This document shows, piece by piece, positions 26,543 to 33,934 of a DNA stretch of 40,831 bases. A program made the position numbers and the translations under genes. Positions within the stretch are counted from its first letter, which is position 1, and every line of letters begins with the position of its first letter. Source of the stretch: Deltaproteobacteria bacterium (GTDB taxonomy: Bacteria > Desulfobacterota > Dissulfuribacteria > Dissulfuribacterales > QOAL01); NCBI GenBank assembly GCA_027003115.1, contig JALWYS010000173.1, positions 1 to 40,831 of the forward strand, read 5' to 3'. Below the pieces are notes generated by a model, which saw nothing but the letters and a program-made list of their open reading frames with translations, was not told where the DNA came from and did not search any database.

Positions 26543-27010
26543 ATGCAAGAAGTCATAGTTGAAAGGGCATCAATAGCCGTGAGCAGCAGACCTTCAACCG
26601 TCATAACTGCCAGGAGTCTCGGCTCTACCTTGGCGGTAATCGCAACAGACCCATGTGCAGGGGTTGCAGGCATAGGGCACTGCGTGCTTCCAGGAACATC
26701 GGGGGAAAATCCCGTGACTCCCACTGTACTTGAACAGATGAGGGAGCTTTTCAAGCACATGCTTCAAGAAGGCGCCTCTGCCAAGGACATGAAGGTGCTC
26801 TTGTGTGGAGCCGCAACCTTTCTGCACGAACCGAAGGAGATGGCCCTTGGGGTAAAGCTCTATAAGAAGGCCGTCAAGGCCCTTAAGAAAAATGGCCTTT
26901 CCGCAAGTGGAGAGCATGTGGGAGGCCCCATAAACAGAAGCGTCTCCGTGGAGGTAGGTTCTCCAAATGCCCGCGTTATTCTGCCAGATAAGAAGGAGAT
27001 TCTGATATGA
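26543..27010 (+). CDS. CheD-like protein lacking the catalytic Cys
   Basis: 155 aa. CheD proteins deamidate glutamines on chemoreceptors and bind CheC. The fold signatures are present: ARSLGSTLAV (about residues 23-32), GIGHCVLPG (43-51) with the conserved His46, an LLCGAATFL segment in place of the usual GGA motif, and a GGPINRSVSVEV ending. In active CheD the GLGS motif is followed by Cys; here Thr29 stands in that position. Cys38 and Cys47 lie nearby but not at the aligned site. AGGAG lies eight bases before the ATG. The gene overlaps the HDOD gene by 4 bp (ATGA), so it probably acts with it. A non-catalytic binding role is inferred. Confidence 0.75.
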   Translation: MQEVIVERASIAVSSRPSTVITARSLGSTLAVIATDPCAGVAGIGHCVLPGTSGENPVTPTVLEQMRELFKHMLQEGASAKDMKVLLCGAATFLHEPKEMALGVKLYKKAVKALKKNGLSASGEHVGGPINRSVSVEVGSPNARVILPDKKEILI

Positions 27011-27879
27011 ACACAGCCCTGTGTCCTGACTTTACCCTTGAGGCAGTATATGAATCCATGGCCTCGCTTCCTGTTTTTCCGAAGATTGTCCACGAGGCAC
27101 TTCGCGTTCTGGATGATCCAGAGAAAAACATTTCCGATGTGGCAAAGATAATCAGGCTGGACCACGGGCTTGTTGCCAACATTTTAAAACTTACGAACTC
27201 TGCCATGTTTGGCCTTAGCCAGCAGGTTTCTGACCTTGAAACTGCCCTGGCCCTTCTTGGACAAAACAGGATAAGGGAGGTCCTCATAGCAAGCGCTGCA
27301 ATGCCCTATCTTTCAAGGGACCTTCATGGTTACGAGATGTCACCGCAGGACCTTTGTTTCCATTCCATCGGCTGCGCCATGATTTCCGAGGTGGTGAGCC
27401 AAAGACTTGGTTTTGGCCATTCCACAGAACTTTTTACTGCGGCGATCCTCCACGACGTAGGAAAGATCGTTCTTGATATCTACGTTGGTCCAAGGCTTAT
27501 GGAGGTGCTTGAGCGTTCAAGGCGCGATGAGAGTGATTTTTCCGTTGCAGAGTGGGAGGTCATAGGGACGGATCACGCGGTCGCTGGCTCCTCCATCCTT
27601 CAGCAGTGGGAATTCCCAAGAGACATCTGCAGGGCCGTTCGTGCCCACCATGATCCGGATCTTTACATTCAAGACAGGCTCTCAGCCATGCTTGCCTTTT
27701 GTAATATCCTGGCCGTTCAGCTTGGCCTTGGCGTGGGTGCAGATGGTTTCAGGTACAGGATATCTGATGAGCTACTCTACGTACTGGGATGCAATGAGAA
27801 AGACTACTTTGACTGTTTGGAGCTTTCTTTAAGGGCCCTTGAAGATGCTCAAGAGGTGATTCGTCTTATATTCGCCTGA
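27007..27879 (+). CDS. HDOD domain protein
   Basis: 290 aa. The HDOD domain covers about residues 15-230: SLPVFPKIVHEALRVLDDP, then IIRLDHGLVANILKLTNSAMFG, ALALLGQNRI and AAILHDVGKIVL with the His-Asp pair, later RAHHDP. HDOD proteins are mostly non-enzymatic signalling or regulatory proteins related to HD-GYP phosphodiesterases. No extra sensory or output domain is obvious, apart from a helical C-terminal tail. It overlaps the CheD-like gene by 4 bp, which suggests a chemotaxis- or motility-linked two-gene unit. A minus-strand glycosylase gene converges on it. Confidence 0.9.
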   Translation: MNTALCPDFTLEAVYESMASLPVFPKIVHEALRVLDDPEKNISDVAKIIRLDHGLVANILKLTNSAMFGLSQQVSDLETALALLGQNRIREVLIASAAMPYLSRDLHGYEMSPQDLCFHSIGCAMISEVVSQRLGFGHSTELFTAAILHDVGKIVLDIYVGPRLMEVLERSRRDESDFSVAEWEVIGTDHAVAGSSILQQWEFPRDICRAVRAHHDPDLYIQDRLSAMLAFCNILAVQLGLGVGADGFRYRISDELLYVLGCNEKDYFDCLELSLRALEDAQEVIRLIFA

Positions 27880-27945
27880 TTGTTTTTTCATTAAGATTTG
27901 AAGATTTGGCCCTTTCTCTTTGAGGCCTTTTTTCCGAAAGTTTTC

Positions 27946-28566
27946 CTAGAAGTTTTCCAGGGGGCACTTTTGGCAAACAGGCCTTCTTTTTTTGCAAAAG
28001 TCCTTTCCCAATCTCACAAAGAGGGCGTGATATTCGTTAAAGAGACAGGTATCAACGGGAAGGTTATTCATGAAGAGTTCCTGTATATCATGATAGTCTG
28101 CCGATTCGGGATCAATCAGTTCATGGCTTGAAAGGGCTCGAACCGTGTAGGCATCCACCACAAAGACAGGTTTTTCTAGTGCATACAAGAGGATACTGTC
28201 TGCAGTTTCAGGTCCGATTCCGTGGATTTCAAGGAGCATCCTACGAAGCTCGGCGGTTTCCGCCTCTGCCATTAGCTCCATGCTGCCTTGAAAGACGTCT
28301 TCAAGAAATTTGACAAAGCATTTGACTCTCTTCGCTTTTATGTTGTAGTAGCCAGCGGGCTTTATGAGTTCTGCAAGCAAGGAGGGTGGAAGCTCTAGTA
28401 TTGCCCTTGGTTCAAGGAGTTTATGCTTTTTAAGGTTACAAATGGCCTTTTCCACATTTTGCCAGTTGGTGTTTTGGGTAAGTATGGCACCAACTGCAAT
28501 CTCAAAGGGAGTCTGTCCGGGCCACCAGTACTGCGGGCCAAAATGGTCAAAGAGTCGCCAGAACAT
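27946..28566 (-). CDS. endonuclease III-related HhH-GPD DNA glycosylase (MagIII-like)
   Basis: About 206 aa from the ATG at 28566, which has GAGGTG upstream; a TTG at 28656 would add 30 residues and overlap the HDOD gene. HFGPQYWWPGQTPFE and GAILTQNTNWQNVEKAI are characteristic of the COG2231 group. The helix-hairpin-helix IHGIGPETADSILLYAL is followed by VFVVDAYTVR with the catalytic Asp. The Lys that makes endonuclease III bifunctional is Glu here, so a mono-functional glycosylase such as the 3-methyladenine glycosylase MagIII is likely. The C-terminus has C-x6-C-x2-C, then ends five residues later without the fourth cluster Cys. It lies in the minus-strand group of the membrane HDOD gene. 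Confidence 0.82.
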   Translation of the reverse strand: MFWRLFDHFGPQYWWPGQTPFEIAVGAILTQNTNWQNVEKAICNLKKHKLLEPRAILELPPSLLAELIKPAGYYNIKAKRVKCFVKFLEDVFQGSMELMAEAETAELRRMLLEIHGIGPETADSILLYALEKPVFVVDAYTVRALSSHELIDPESADYHDIQELFMNNLPVDTCLFNEYHALFVRLGKDFCKKRRPVCQKCPLENF

Positions 28567-28633
28567 ATCCAGCAACACCTCAGAGGCCCGTGATGGCCTG
28601 AATTTAGTGGTTATGGCCTCAAGATGTGATCTT

Positions 28634-29761
28634 TTACAAGCTGGCTGCCGTTTCAATTAGTCTCTCGGTATCTTTAAGGTCCTGAATCAAGTCCTTTGTC
28701 AGGAGCCTATTAGGAGACCAATTTTTGTCAAGCCCTATGGATTCAAGAAATTCTGGATGGATGGCCATGGTGCAAGGTTTGGAATCCCAGTAACCTGCCA
28801 CATTGGCCAGTTGATCGCTAAGGGCAACGAGGGCCGTTGGAAGTTTTGCATGGGTGGGGATGTCCTCCCAGTTGGAAAAGGAAGGATGGTGGTGATAGGA
28901 AATGGTTGTGCAAAGGATTTCAGGGAGCTTCCAGTACGTGGTGAGGAGATAAGCCATACGGCAGTGGTCTATGCCGTATGCCTGATCTTCCTTGACCACT
29001 GAAACCAATGAGCATTGCTCCTCCTCCGAATCTTCATCCTGGCCATGTTCAGGACTTAGGCCCCGTAAGAGAAACTTCCCAACATCGTGAAGCAGGGAAC
29101 AGGTGATGACAGTTGGACCGATCTCATTTGCCTTGCTTCCCATCTTAAAGAGCACATGTTTGGCGCATGTGGCAGTTGCTGCTGCGTGCCGCCAAAGGGC
29201 CTTGATTTCAGAGTGTGATATTTCTGCAAGAGACCTCAAGGCAGAATGGGCAAGGAGCTGGTTTACAAGTATCCAAAGCTCATTAAAACCCAGGATGACC
29301 ACCGCGTGCTGAAGGGAGGTGATTCTCTGGGTGCAAAAGGCCGCAGAGTTTACAACCCTTAGCACCTTTGATGAAAGTACGGGGTCTGTTGATACAAGCT
29401 GGACGATCCTCTTGATGCTCGTTTCAGGATCGCTTAGAAGATGTGAGAGTTCCATTATGGCACTGGGAAGTTCCGGGCTCTGTCTTATTATGTCAATAAG
29501 GGCTGCATCTTCGTCGGTGATTGGTCTTTCCGGGCTTGGTCTTGAATTCTCCAGGTAATTTGCAAACTCAACACCTTCAAGTTCCTCTTCCTGATTTGTG
29601 GAATGTTTGAGGATGCTAAGAGATTCATCTTCCGTATCAGAGTAAGTAGAACTGCTGAAGCCGGAATGACCCTTGCTGTTGCCGGCCTTTTTGAAAATCA
29701 GCAAGAGGATGACAATTATGGCAGCCGAAGAAACAGATGCGATTACAAGTGCAAGGGCCAA
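28634..29761 (-). CDS. membrane-anchored HDOD domain protein
   Basis: 375 aa. An N-terminal hydrophobic helix (about residues 3-23) is followed by a Ser/Glu-rich linker (about 30-80) and then an HDOD domain (about 90-310). The HDOD features are LSTDPVLSSKVLRVVNSAAF-like helices, ITSLQHAVVILGF, CSLLHDVGKFLL with the His-Asp pair and ISYHHHP. The topology places the HDOD domain in the cytoplasm. The start is TTG, six bases after GGGAGGA and just after the stop of the small membrane protein gene; no ATG lies nearby. It is co-oriented with that gene and with the glycosylase. A membrane-tethered signalling role is likely but no partner is certain. Confidence 0.87.
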   Translation of the reverse strand: MALALVIASVSSAAIIVILLLIFKKAGNSKGHSGFSSSTYSDTEDESLSILKHSTNQEEELEGVEFANYLENSRPSPERPITDEDAALIDIIRQSPELPSAIMELSHLLSDPETSIKRIVQLVSTDPVLSSKVLRVVNSAAFCTQRITSLQHAVVILGFNELWILVNQLLAHSALRSLAEISHSEIKALWRHAAATATCAKHVLFKMGSKANEIGPTVITCSLLHDVGKFLLRGLSPEHGQDEDSEEEQCSLVSVVKEDQAYGIDHCRMAYLLTTYWKLPEILCTTISYHHHPSFSNWEDIPTHAKLPTALVALSDQLANVAGYWDSKPCTMAIHPEFLESIGLDKNWSPNRLLTKDLIQDLKDTERLIETAASL

Positions 29762-29775
29762 AGGGTGTCCTCCCT

Positions 29776-30111
29776 CTACTCCTCACGAATGAAAAAGAAA
29801 TAGATCCATGTGCCTAAAACCGCCACACAAGTAGTGCCAAAAGAGGCAATGTTGTGCAGTTTGAGTTCACCATTTTTGGGGAGCATGTGGACACAGGCAT
29901 ACCAGAACACTATGCAGCCAAGTAGAAACACAAGGGTTTTCCTGAACTTGAGTGCAAAAAGTGCAAAGGCGATTATTATGGATGGTATGAGATAATGGGG
30001 GTCTGACATCATCTGTACAGGGTCAATGCTAGAGACCTGTTTGATGATGTTCTCGCTCTTGAGCATTTCAAGCACACTTTCCCACTGGATATTTATGAAT
30101 TTGAAGGTCAT
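29776..30111 (-). CDS. small inner-membrane protein, unknown
   Basis: 111 aa with two or three hydrophobic segments: HYLIPSIIIAFALFALKF (about residues 39-56), TLVFLLGCIVFWYACVHML (about 59-77) and a weaker C-terminal one ending TWIYFFFIREE. The ATG has AGGAGG five bases upstream. Fifteen bases separate it from the membrane-anchored HDOD gene, so the two are probably co-translated. I do not recognise a family. It may form a membrane partner for the HDOD protein. Confidence 0.65.
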   Translation of the reverse strand: MTFKFINIQWESVLEMLKSENIIKQVSSIDPVQMMSDPHYLIPSIIIAFALFALKFRKTLVFLLGCIVFWYACVHMLPKNGELKLHNIASFGTTCVAVLGTWIYFFFIREE

Positions 30112-30222
30112 AACATCCTCCTTTCCATTTTATCGGATTTAATGGCGCAGGCCTAAAGGCGCACGGTCAATTTTTTGCTGTTTTTGGCTGAAAGAAGGTG
30201 GCTGCAATGATACAATCCTGTC

Positions 30223-32064
30223 ATGCCCTACGGACAGATAATAGAACTCATGGTTGCACTCATACTTTTGGAGAGTGCACCAGAGACTTCAGCCACACAC
30301 TATGGCGGCTTTGTCCTCTTTTTCCTCTTTTTTCTAAAGACGGTTGCATGGTTCCTTTTTTGCCTATGGAACAACAAACGTTCTCTTTTGGGGAAAAGGG
30401 CCATAAGGCCTGATGCATTGGATTGGCTGGCCCTCATCCCCTTGGCGGCTGATTTTTATTTTCTGGGTCTTGGTGCCATTTTAAGGCCCTTTGCAATGGG
30501 TGTACATCTGCCTTCTTTGGTTGATTTAGCAGGCCTTGGGCTATTCATTCTTTATCTTGCCATATCGTGGGGCACCCAGCGTCTGTACCCTGGCAAGACG
30601 GCAGGCAGGGCCGCTCGTTATCGTCTTATCTTCCAAAGGGTGAGCCTCCTTTTGCCCATCCTTCTGCCCTATGTAATAATTACTATTGTTATTGATATCC
30701 TTGTCCAACTGCCGATTCCACGGCTTCATAGGGTATTTACTGGTCCAAATGCCCCTCTGTATATTTTTGCGGTTCTCATCACCTTTTTCCTGTTTTTTCT
30801 CCCCTTTCTTGTAAAGCTGATTTGGAGATGCAGGCCCCTTCCTTCCTGTGCTCTTCGTGACAAAATAGAGGCAGGGCTCAAAAGACAGGGAATCAGTTTT
30901 TCTGATATCCTTATCTGGCCAGCAGGCGAGGCAATGGCGTGTACTGCAGCAGTTATCGGCATTGTGCCTCGATTCCGATACGTGCTTTTAACACCTTGTC
31001 TTGTTCAAAATCTCCTGCCAGAAGAGATTGAGGCAGTCATAGCCCATGAGGCTGAACACGTAAGACGCAGGCACCTTGTTTGGTACCTGTTTTTTCTCAT
31101 CTCCTATTCTCTAGTTCTTTTCAGGCTTACAGATCCGATTGTAAGTTTCGTGATGTCCAACCCGTCGGCGCTTAAGTATCTCATGGAAATGGACAGCCTG
31201 CCCAAATCGGCAACGGCCCTGATAATGGCTGCGATCCTGGGCCTTCTGACCTTTTTGTTCTTCCGATTTGTTCTTGGCTATTTTATGAGAAACTTCGAAA
31301 GGCAGGCAGACATGGCGGTTTTCAGGGTGCAAGGCCATCCCTTTTTCCTGATAAGCGCCCTTAGGAAGGTTGCGTTTCTTTCAGGCATAGACCCGGCAAG
31401 GCCCAACTGGCACCATTTCAGTATTGAAGAAAGGATTCGCTTCCTTGAAGAGGCCTATAGTGACGGCGGTCTGCTCAGGCGCCATGAAAAAAGACTCATT
31501 TTTTCAAAGGGCATATTTGTTTCGCTTTCCGTGCTCTTAGTATTGCTGCCAAATTTTTTGCCCATACAGTCGTGGCAGCAAAAGGCCAGGGTCAACTCTG
31601 CCCTTTTTGTTTACAATCAGTTCATTAAGCAAAACAGAAAGGATCCGGAATGGCTTACTCGGGCTGGGAGTGTCTTTTTTGAAAACAAGATGTACGATCT
31701 TGCTGAAAAGGCCTATAAGAGCGCTCTGCAGATAGATCCTGATAACCCGGAGGTTATGAATAATCTGGCGTGGCTCTATGTTAAGGCAAAAGACAAGCGC
31801 TTCTATCATCCGCGTCAGGCTCTTCTTCTTGCAATGTCAGCAGCTGGCGAGAAGCCGGAAAGCTACATTCTTGATACCCTTGCAGAATGTTTTTATGCCA
31901 ATGGTTACATAAAAAGGGCCATTGAGACAGAAAAACAGGCACTAAAGAAGGCAAAGCAGAACAGAAAATATTATAAAAAACAATTAGAAAGGTTTATTTT
32001 GGCCCTTAAGAGGCAGGGAATCAATCAAGGAACAAATGGGGATATCAGCATCAAAGACCATTGA
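30223..32064 (+). CDS. multi-pass M48-type zinc metalloprotease with C-terminal TPRs
   Basis: 613 aa. Five or more membrane helices span about residues 1-205. The peptidase domain contains the zinc motif HEAEH (275-279) in IEAVIAHEAEHVRRRHL, and the third-ligand region E359-RQAD is typical of M48 (HtpX/Ste24-like). Membrane helices lie between these motifs and after the peptidase domain (about 420-445). The last ~160 residues form TPR-like helices such as YDLAEKAYKSALQIDPDNPE. M48-TPR proteins act in envelope protein quality control. The start has no clear ribosome site. The 3' end overlaps the convergent histidine kinase gene by 14 bp. Confidence 0.87.
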   Translation: MPYGQIIELMVALILLESAPETSATHYGGFVLFFLFFLKTVAWFLFCLWNNKRSLLGKRAIRPDALDWLALIPLAADFYFLGLGAILRPFAMGVHLPSLVDLAGLGLFILYLAISWGTQRLYPGKTAGRAARYRLIFQRVSLLLPILLPYVIITIVIDILVQLPIPRLHRVFTGPNAPLYIFAVLITFFLFFLPFLVKLIWRCRPLPSCALRDKIEAGLKRQGISFSDILIWPAGEAMACTAAVIGIVPRFRYVLLTPCLVQNLLPEEIEAVIAHEAEHVRRRHLVWYLFFLISYSLVLFRLTDPIVSFVMSNPSALKYLMEMDSLPKSATALIMAAILGLLTFLFFRFVLGYFMRNFERQADMAVFRVQGHPFFLISALRKVAFLSGIDPARPNWHHFSIEERIRFLEEAYSDGGLLRRHEKRLIFSKGIFVSLSVLLVLLPNFLPIQSWQQKARVNSALFVYNQFIKQNRKDPEWLTRAGSVFFENKMYDLAEKAYKSALQIDPDNPEVMNNLAWLYVKAKDKRFYHPRQALLLAMSAAGEKPESYILDTLAECFYANGYIKRAIETEKQALKKAKQNRKYYKKQLERFILALKRQGINQGTNGDISIKDH

Positions 32065-33934
32065 TGTTGGCCTTCTTTTCATCGCCTTCGAGTACGGAAT
32101 TGACCACCTTGAATAACTCGTTCATTTTGAACGGCTTTCTAAGGTAGGGAAGGTTGTATTTTTTCAAGAAGTTGATGGTTTCAAGATCGGACACGATACC
32201 TGTGGTGAAAACAACCCTTTTCTCATACTGAGGGAACTCCTCAAGGAGCCTTTCATAGAGCTCCATTCCGTTGATTTCCGGCATCTTTAGATCAGATATT
32301 ATGATATCCACCTTTTGCCTTCTAAGCTTTTCAAGGGCCTCTCTGCCATTGGAAGCCCTAAGCGCATTAAATCTCTGGGAGAAGACCTCAATTAGCAATT
32401 CAGATATCTCATGTTCATCATCTACCACCATGACCCAGGGTCTTTTGGTAAAGTCAAGCTCTACGATGTTGTTGTCTTTGGTGCTTATTTCCATGGAGTT
32501 GGAAGAGTGGGCTGGCAATTTTATCATGAATTCGGTTTCACCGGGTCTGGAATTTACAGTGATGTCTCCCCCATGCTCCTTTATAATTCCATGGCAGATA
32601 CTGAGGCCAAGACCGGTCCCGTTTTTTTGGGATTTGGTGCTGAAAAAGGGATCAAAGATTTTTTTAATGATGTCCTTGGAGATACCAGGGCCGTTGTCTG
32701 TGATTTTTACAGTTACGTAGTTCCCTTCCGTTTCAGTGCTGACAGTGATTTTTCCACCCTTTTCAGCCAGGGCATCCACGGCATTTTTCATAACGTTTGT
32801 TACCACCTGCTCGATCTGGTGCGGATCAGCCATGACATAAGATATGGATGGATCCAGCTTTTTCTCTATTCCAATGGGTGTTCCACCACTTATGCATGTG
32901 AAAACAAGGTTACATGAGTTTTCAACGATTTCGTTGATATTGCATTCTATCTTGGTGGGTTTCTCCCGCCTTGAGAACAGAAGAAGTGAGTTGACGATCT
33001 TTTTGGCTCCCTCTGACGCTGAACGAATTCCTTCGATGGCCTTTTCCAGTTGCTCACTGTTCATGTCAGATGAAAGGATTTCTGCATACCCCAGGATGGG
33101 TGTGAGCTTGTTGTTAAGCTCATGAGCAACAGAAGCCATCATTTCCCCAATGGTGGCAAGTCTTTCTGCCCTGACCAGTCTGTTCCAGAGGATATCACGC
33201 TCGGTAATCTCCCTGCATATAAAAATGACGCCGTTTTCAATGTGCTCACCCAGGGTGTTAGCAAGCCGCAGCTCCACTGGTACCGTGTTGCCCTTGCAAT
33301 CGCGAAATACAACCTCTTCCATGAAAAAGGCCCCTGGGTAGCGGTGAAGTAGTTCGATTTTTGACTGCAACTGTTCCTGGAAACTGAAGTCCACAAAATC
33401 GAGTATGGACTTTTTTAGTAGGTCTTTCATGGGGCAATTCAAGATGGAGGCCATCTTTGGGTTTGCATACTGTATGATTCCGTCTTTAACAATGAGATAG
33501 CCCTCGTTCATGTCTTCAATAAGGGCCCTGTAACGTTCCTTTGCCAGGGCGATCTCGTCCATCATGGAGATATGCTCAAGGGCCCTTTGGAGAGAGTGGT
33601 AAAGGAGATCGAACTCAAAGGGCTTCATCACATAGTCAAAGGCACCGTTTCTAAGGGCATCTACTGCGTTATCCAGGGAGGCGTGCCCTGTCATGACTAT
33701 GACACGTGTTTTGGGACAGTATTCACGGCAATATTTCAGTATGTTCGAGCCGGTCCCGTCCTCCAGATAATAATCCGTTACAACAATGTCAAAAAATTGC
33801 TTGGACAGCAGTGAAAGGCCCTCGGTAACACCTTCGCAAACTGTTGTCCGAAAACCGGAATGATCGAGCAGAAGTTTGAGGGTGTCCCTCATCTCCTTTT
33901 CGTCGTCAACTACCAGGACCGTCCCAGAATTCAT
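32051..33934 (-). CDS. hybrid sensor kinase: REC-PAS-HisKA-HATPase-REC
   Basis: 627 aa, soluble. The N-terminal receiver (about 1-120) has phosphoacceptor Asp54 in VVTDYYLEDG. A PAS domain lies near 135-245. HisKA has His271 in SVAHELNNKLTPI. The HATPase domain (about 365-475) has the N-box NVMKNAVDAL, DNGPGIS and GTGLGLS. A second receiver (about 500-620) has Asp548 in IISDLKMPEING. The enzyme could take phosphate at its first receiver and pass it on through its own second receiver. It starts one base inside the stop of the HDOD kinase gene (TAATG) with a strong GGGAGG site, so the two kinases are made together. It has no DNA-binding domain. Confidence 0.93.
   Translation of the reverse strand: MNSGTVLVVDDEKEMRDTLKLLLDHSGFRTTVCEGVTEGLSLLSKQFFDIVVTDYYLEDGTGSNILKYCREYCPKTRVIVMTGHASLDNAVDALRNGAFDYVMKPFEFDLLYHSLQRALEHISMMDEIALAKERYRALIEDMNEGYLIVKDGIIQYANPKMASILNCPMKDLLKKSILDFVDFSFQEQLQSKIELLHRYPGAFFMEEVVFRDCKGNTVPVELRLANTLGEHIENGVIFICREITERDILWNRLVRAERLATIGEMMASVAHELNNKLTPILGYAEILSSDMNSEQLEKAIEGIRSASEGAKKIVNSLLLFSRREKPTKIECNINEIVENSCNLVFTCISGGTPIGIEKKLDPSISYVMADPHQIEQVVTNVMKNAVDALAEKGGKITVSTETEGNYVTVKITDNGPGISKDIIKKIFDPFFSTKSQKNGTGLGLSICHGIIKEHGGDITVNSRPGETEFMIKLPAHSSNSMEISTKDNNIVELDFTKRPWVMVVDDEHEISELLIEVFSQRFNALRASNGREALEKLRRQKVDIIISDLKMPEINGMELYERLLEEFPQYEKRVVFTTGIVSDLETINFLKKYNLPYLRKPFKMNELFKVVNSVLEGDEKKANINGL

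Noticed and set aside
26543-27010. Annotation as an active chemoreceptor deamidase
   Set aside because: The codon at the nucleophile position is ACC (Thr), read directly from the sequence.
27898-28131. Plus-strand open frame after the HDOD gene
   Set aside because: It lies antisense to the glycosylase's conserved C-terminus and shows no motif.
32411-32917. Plus-strand 168-aa open frame inside the hybrid kinase gene
   Set aside because: Shadow of a gene whose kinase and receiver motifs are all in the minus-strand frame.
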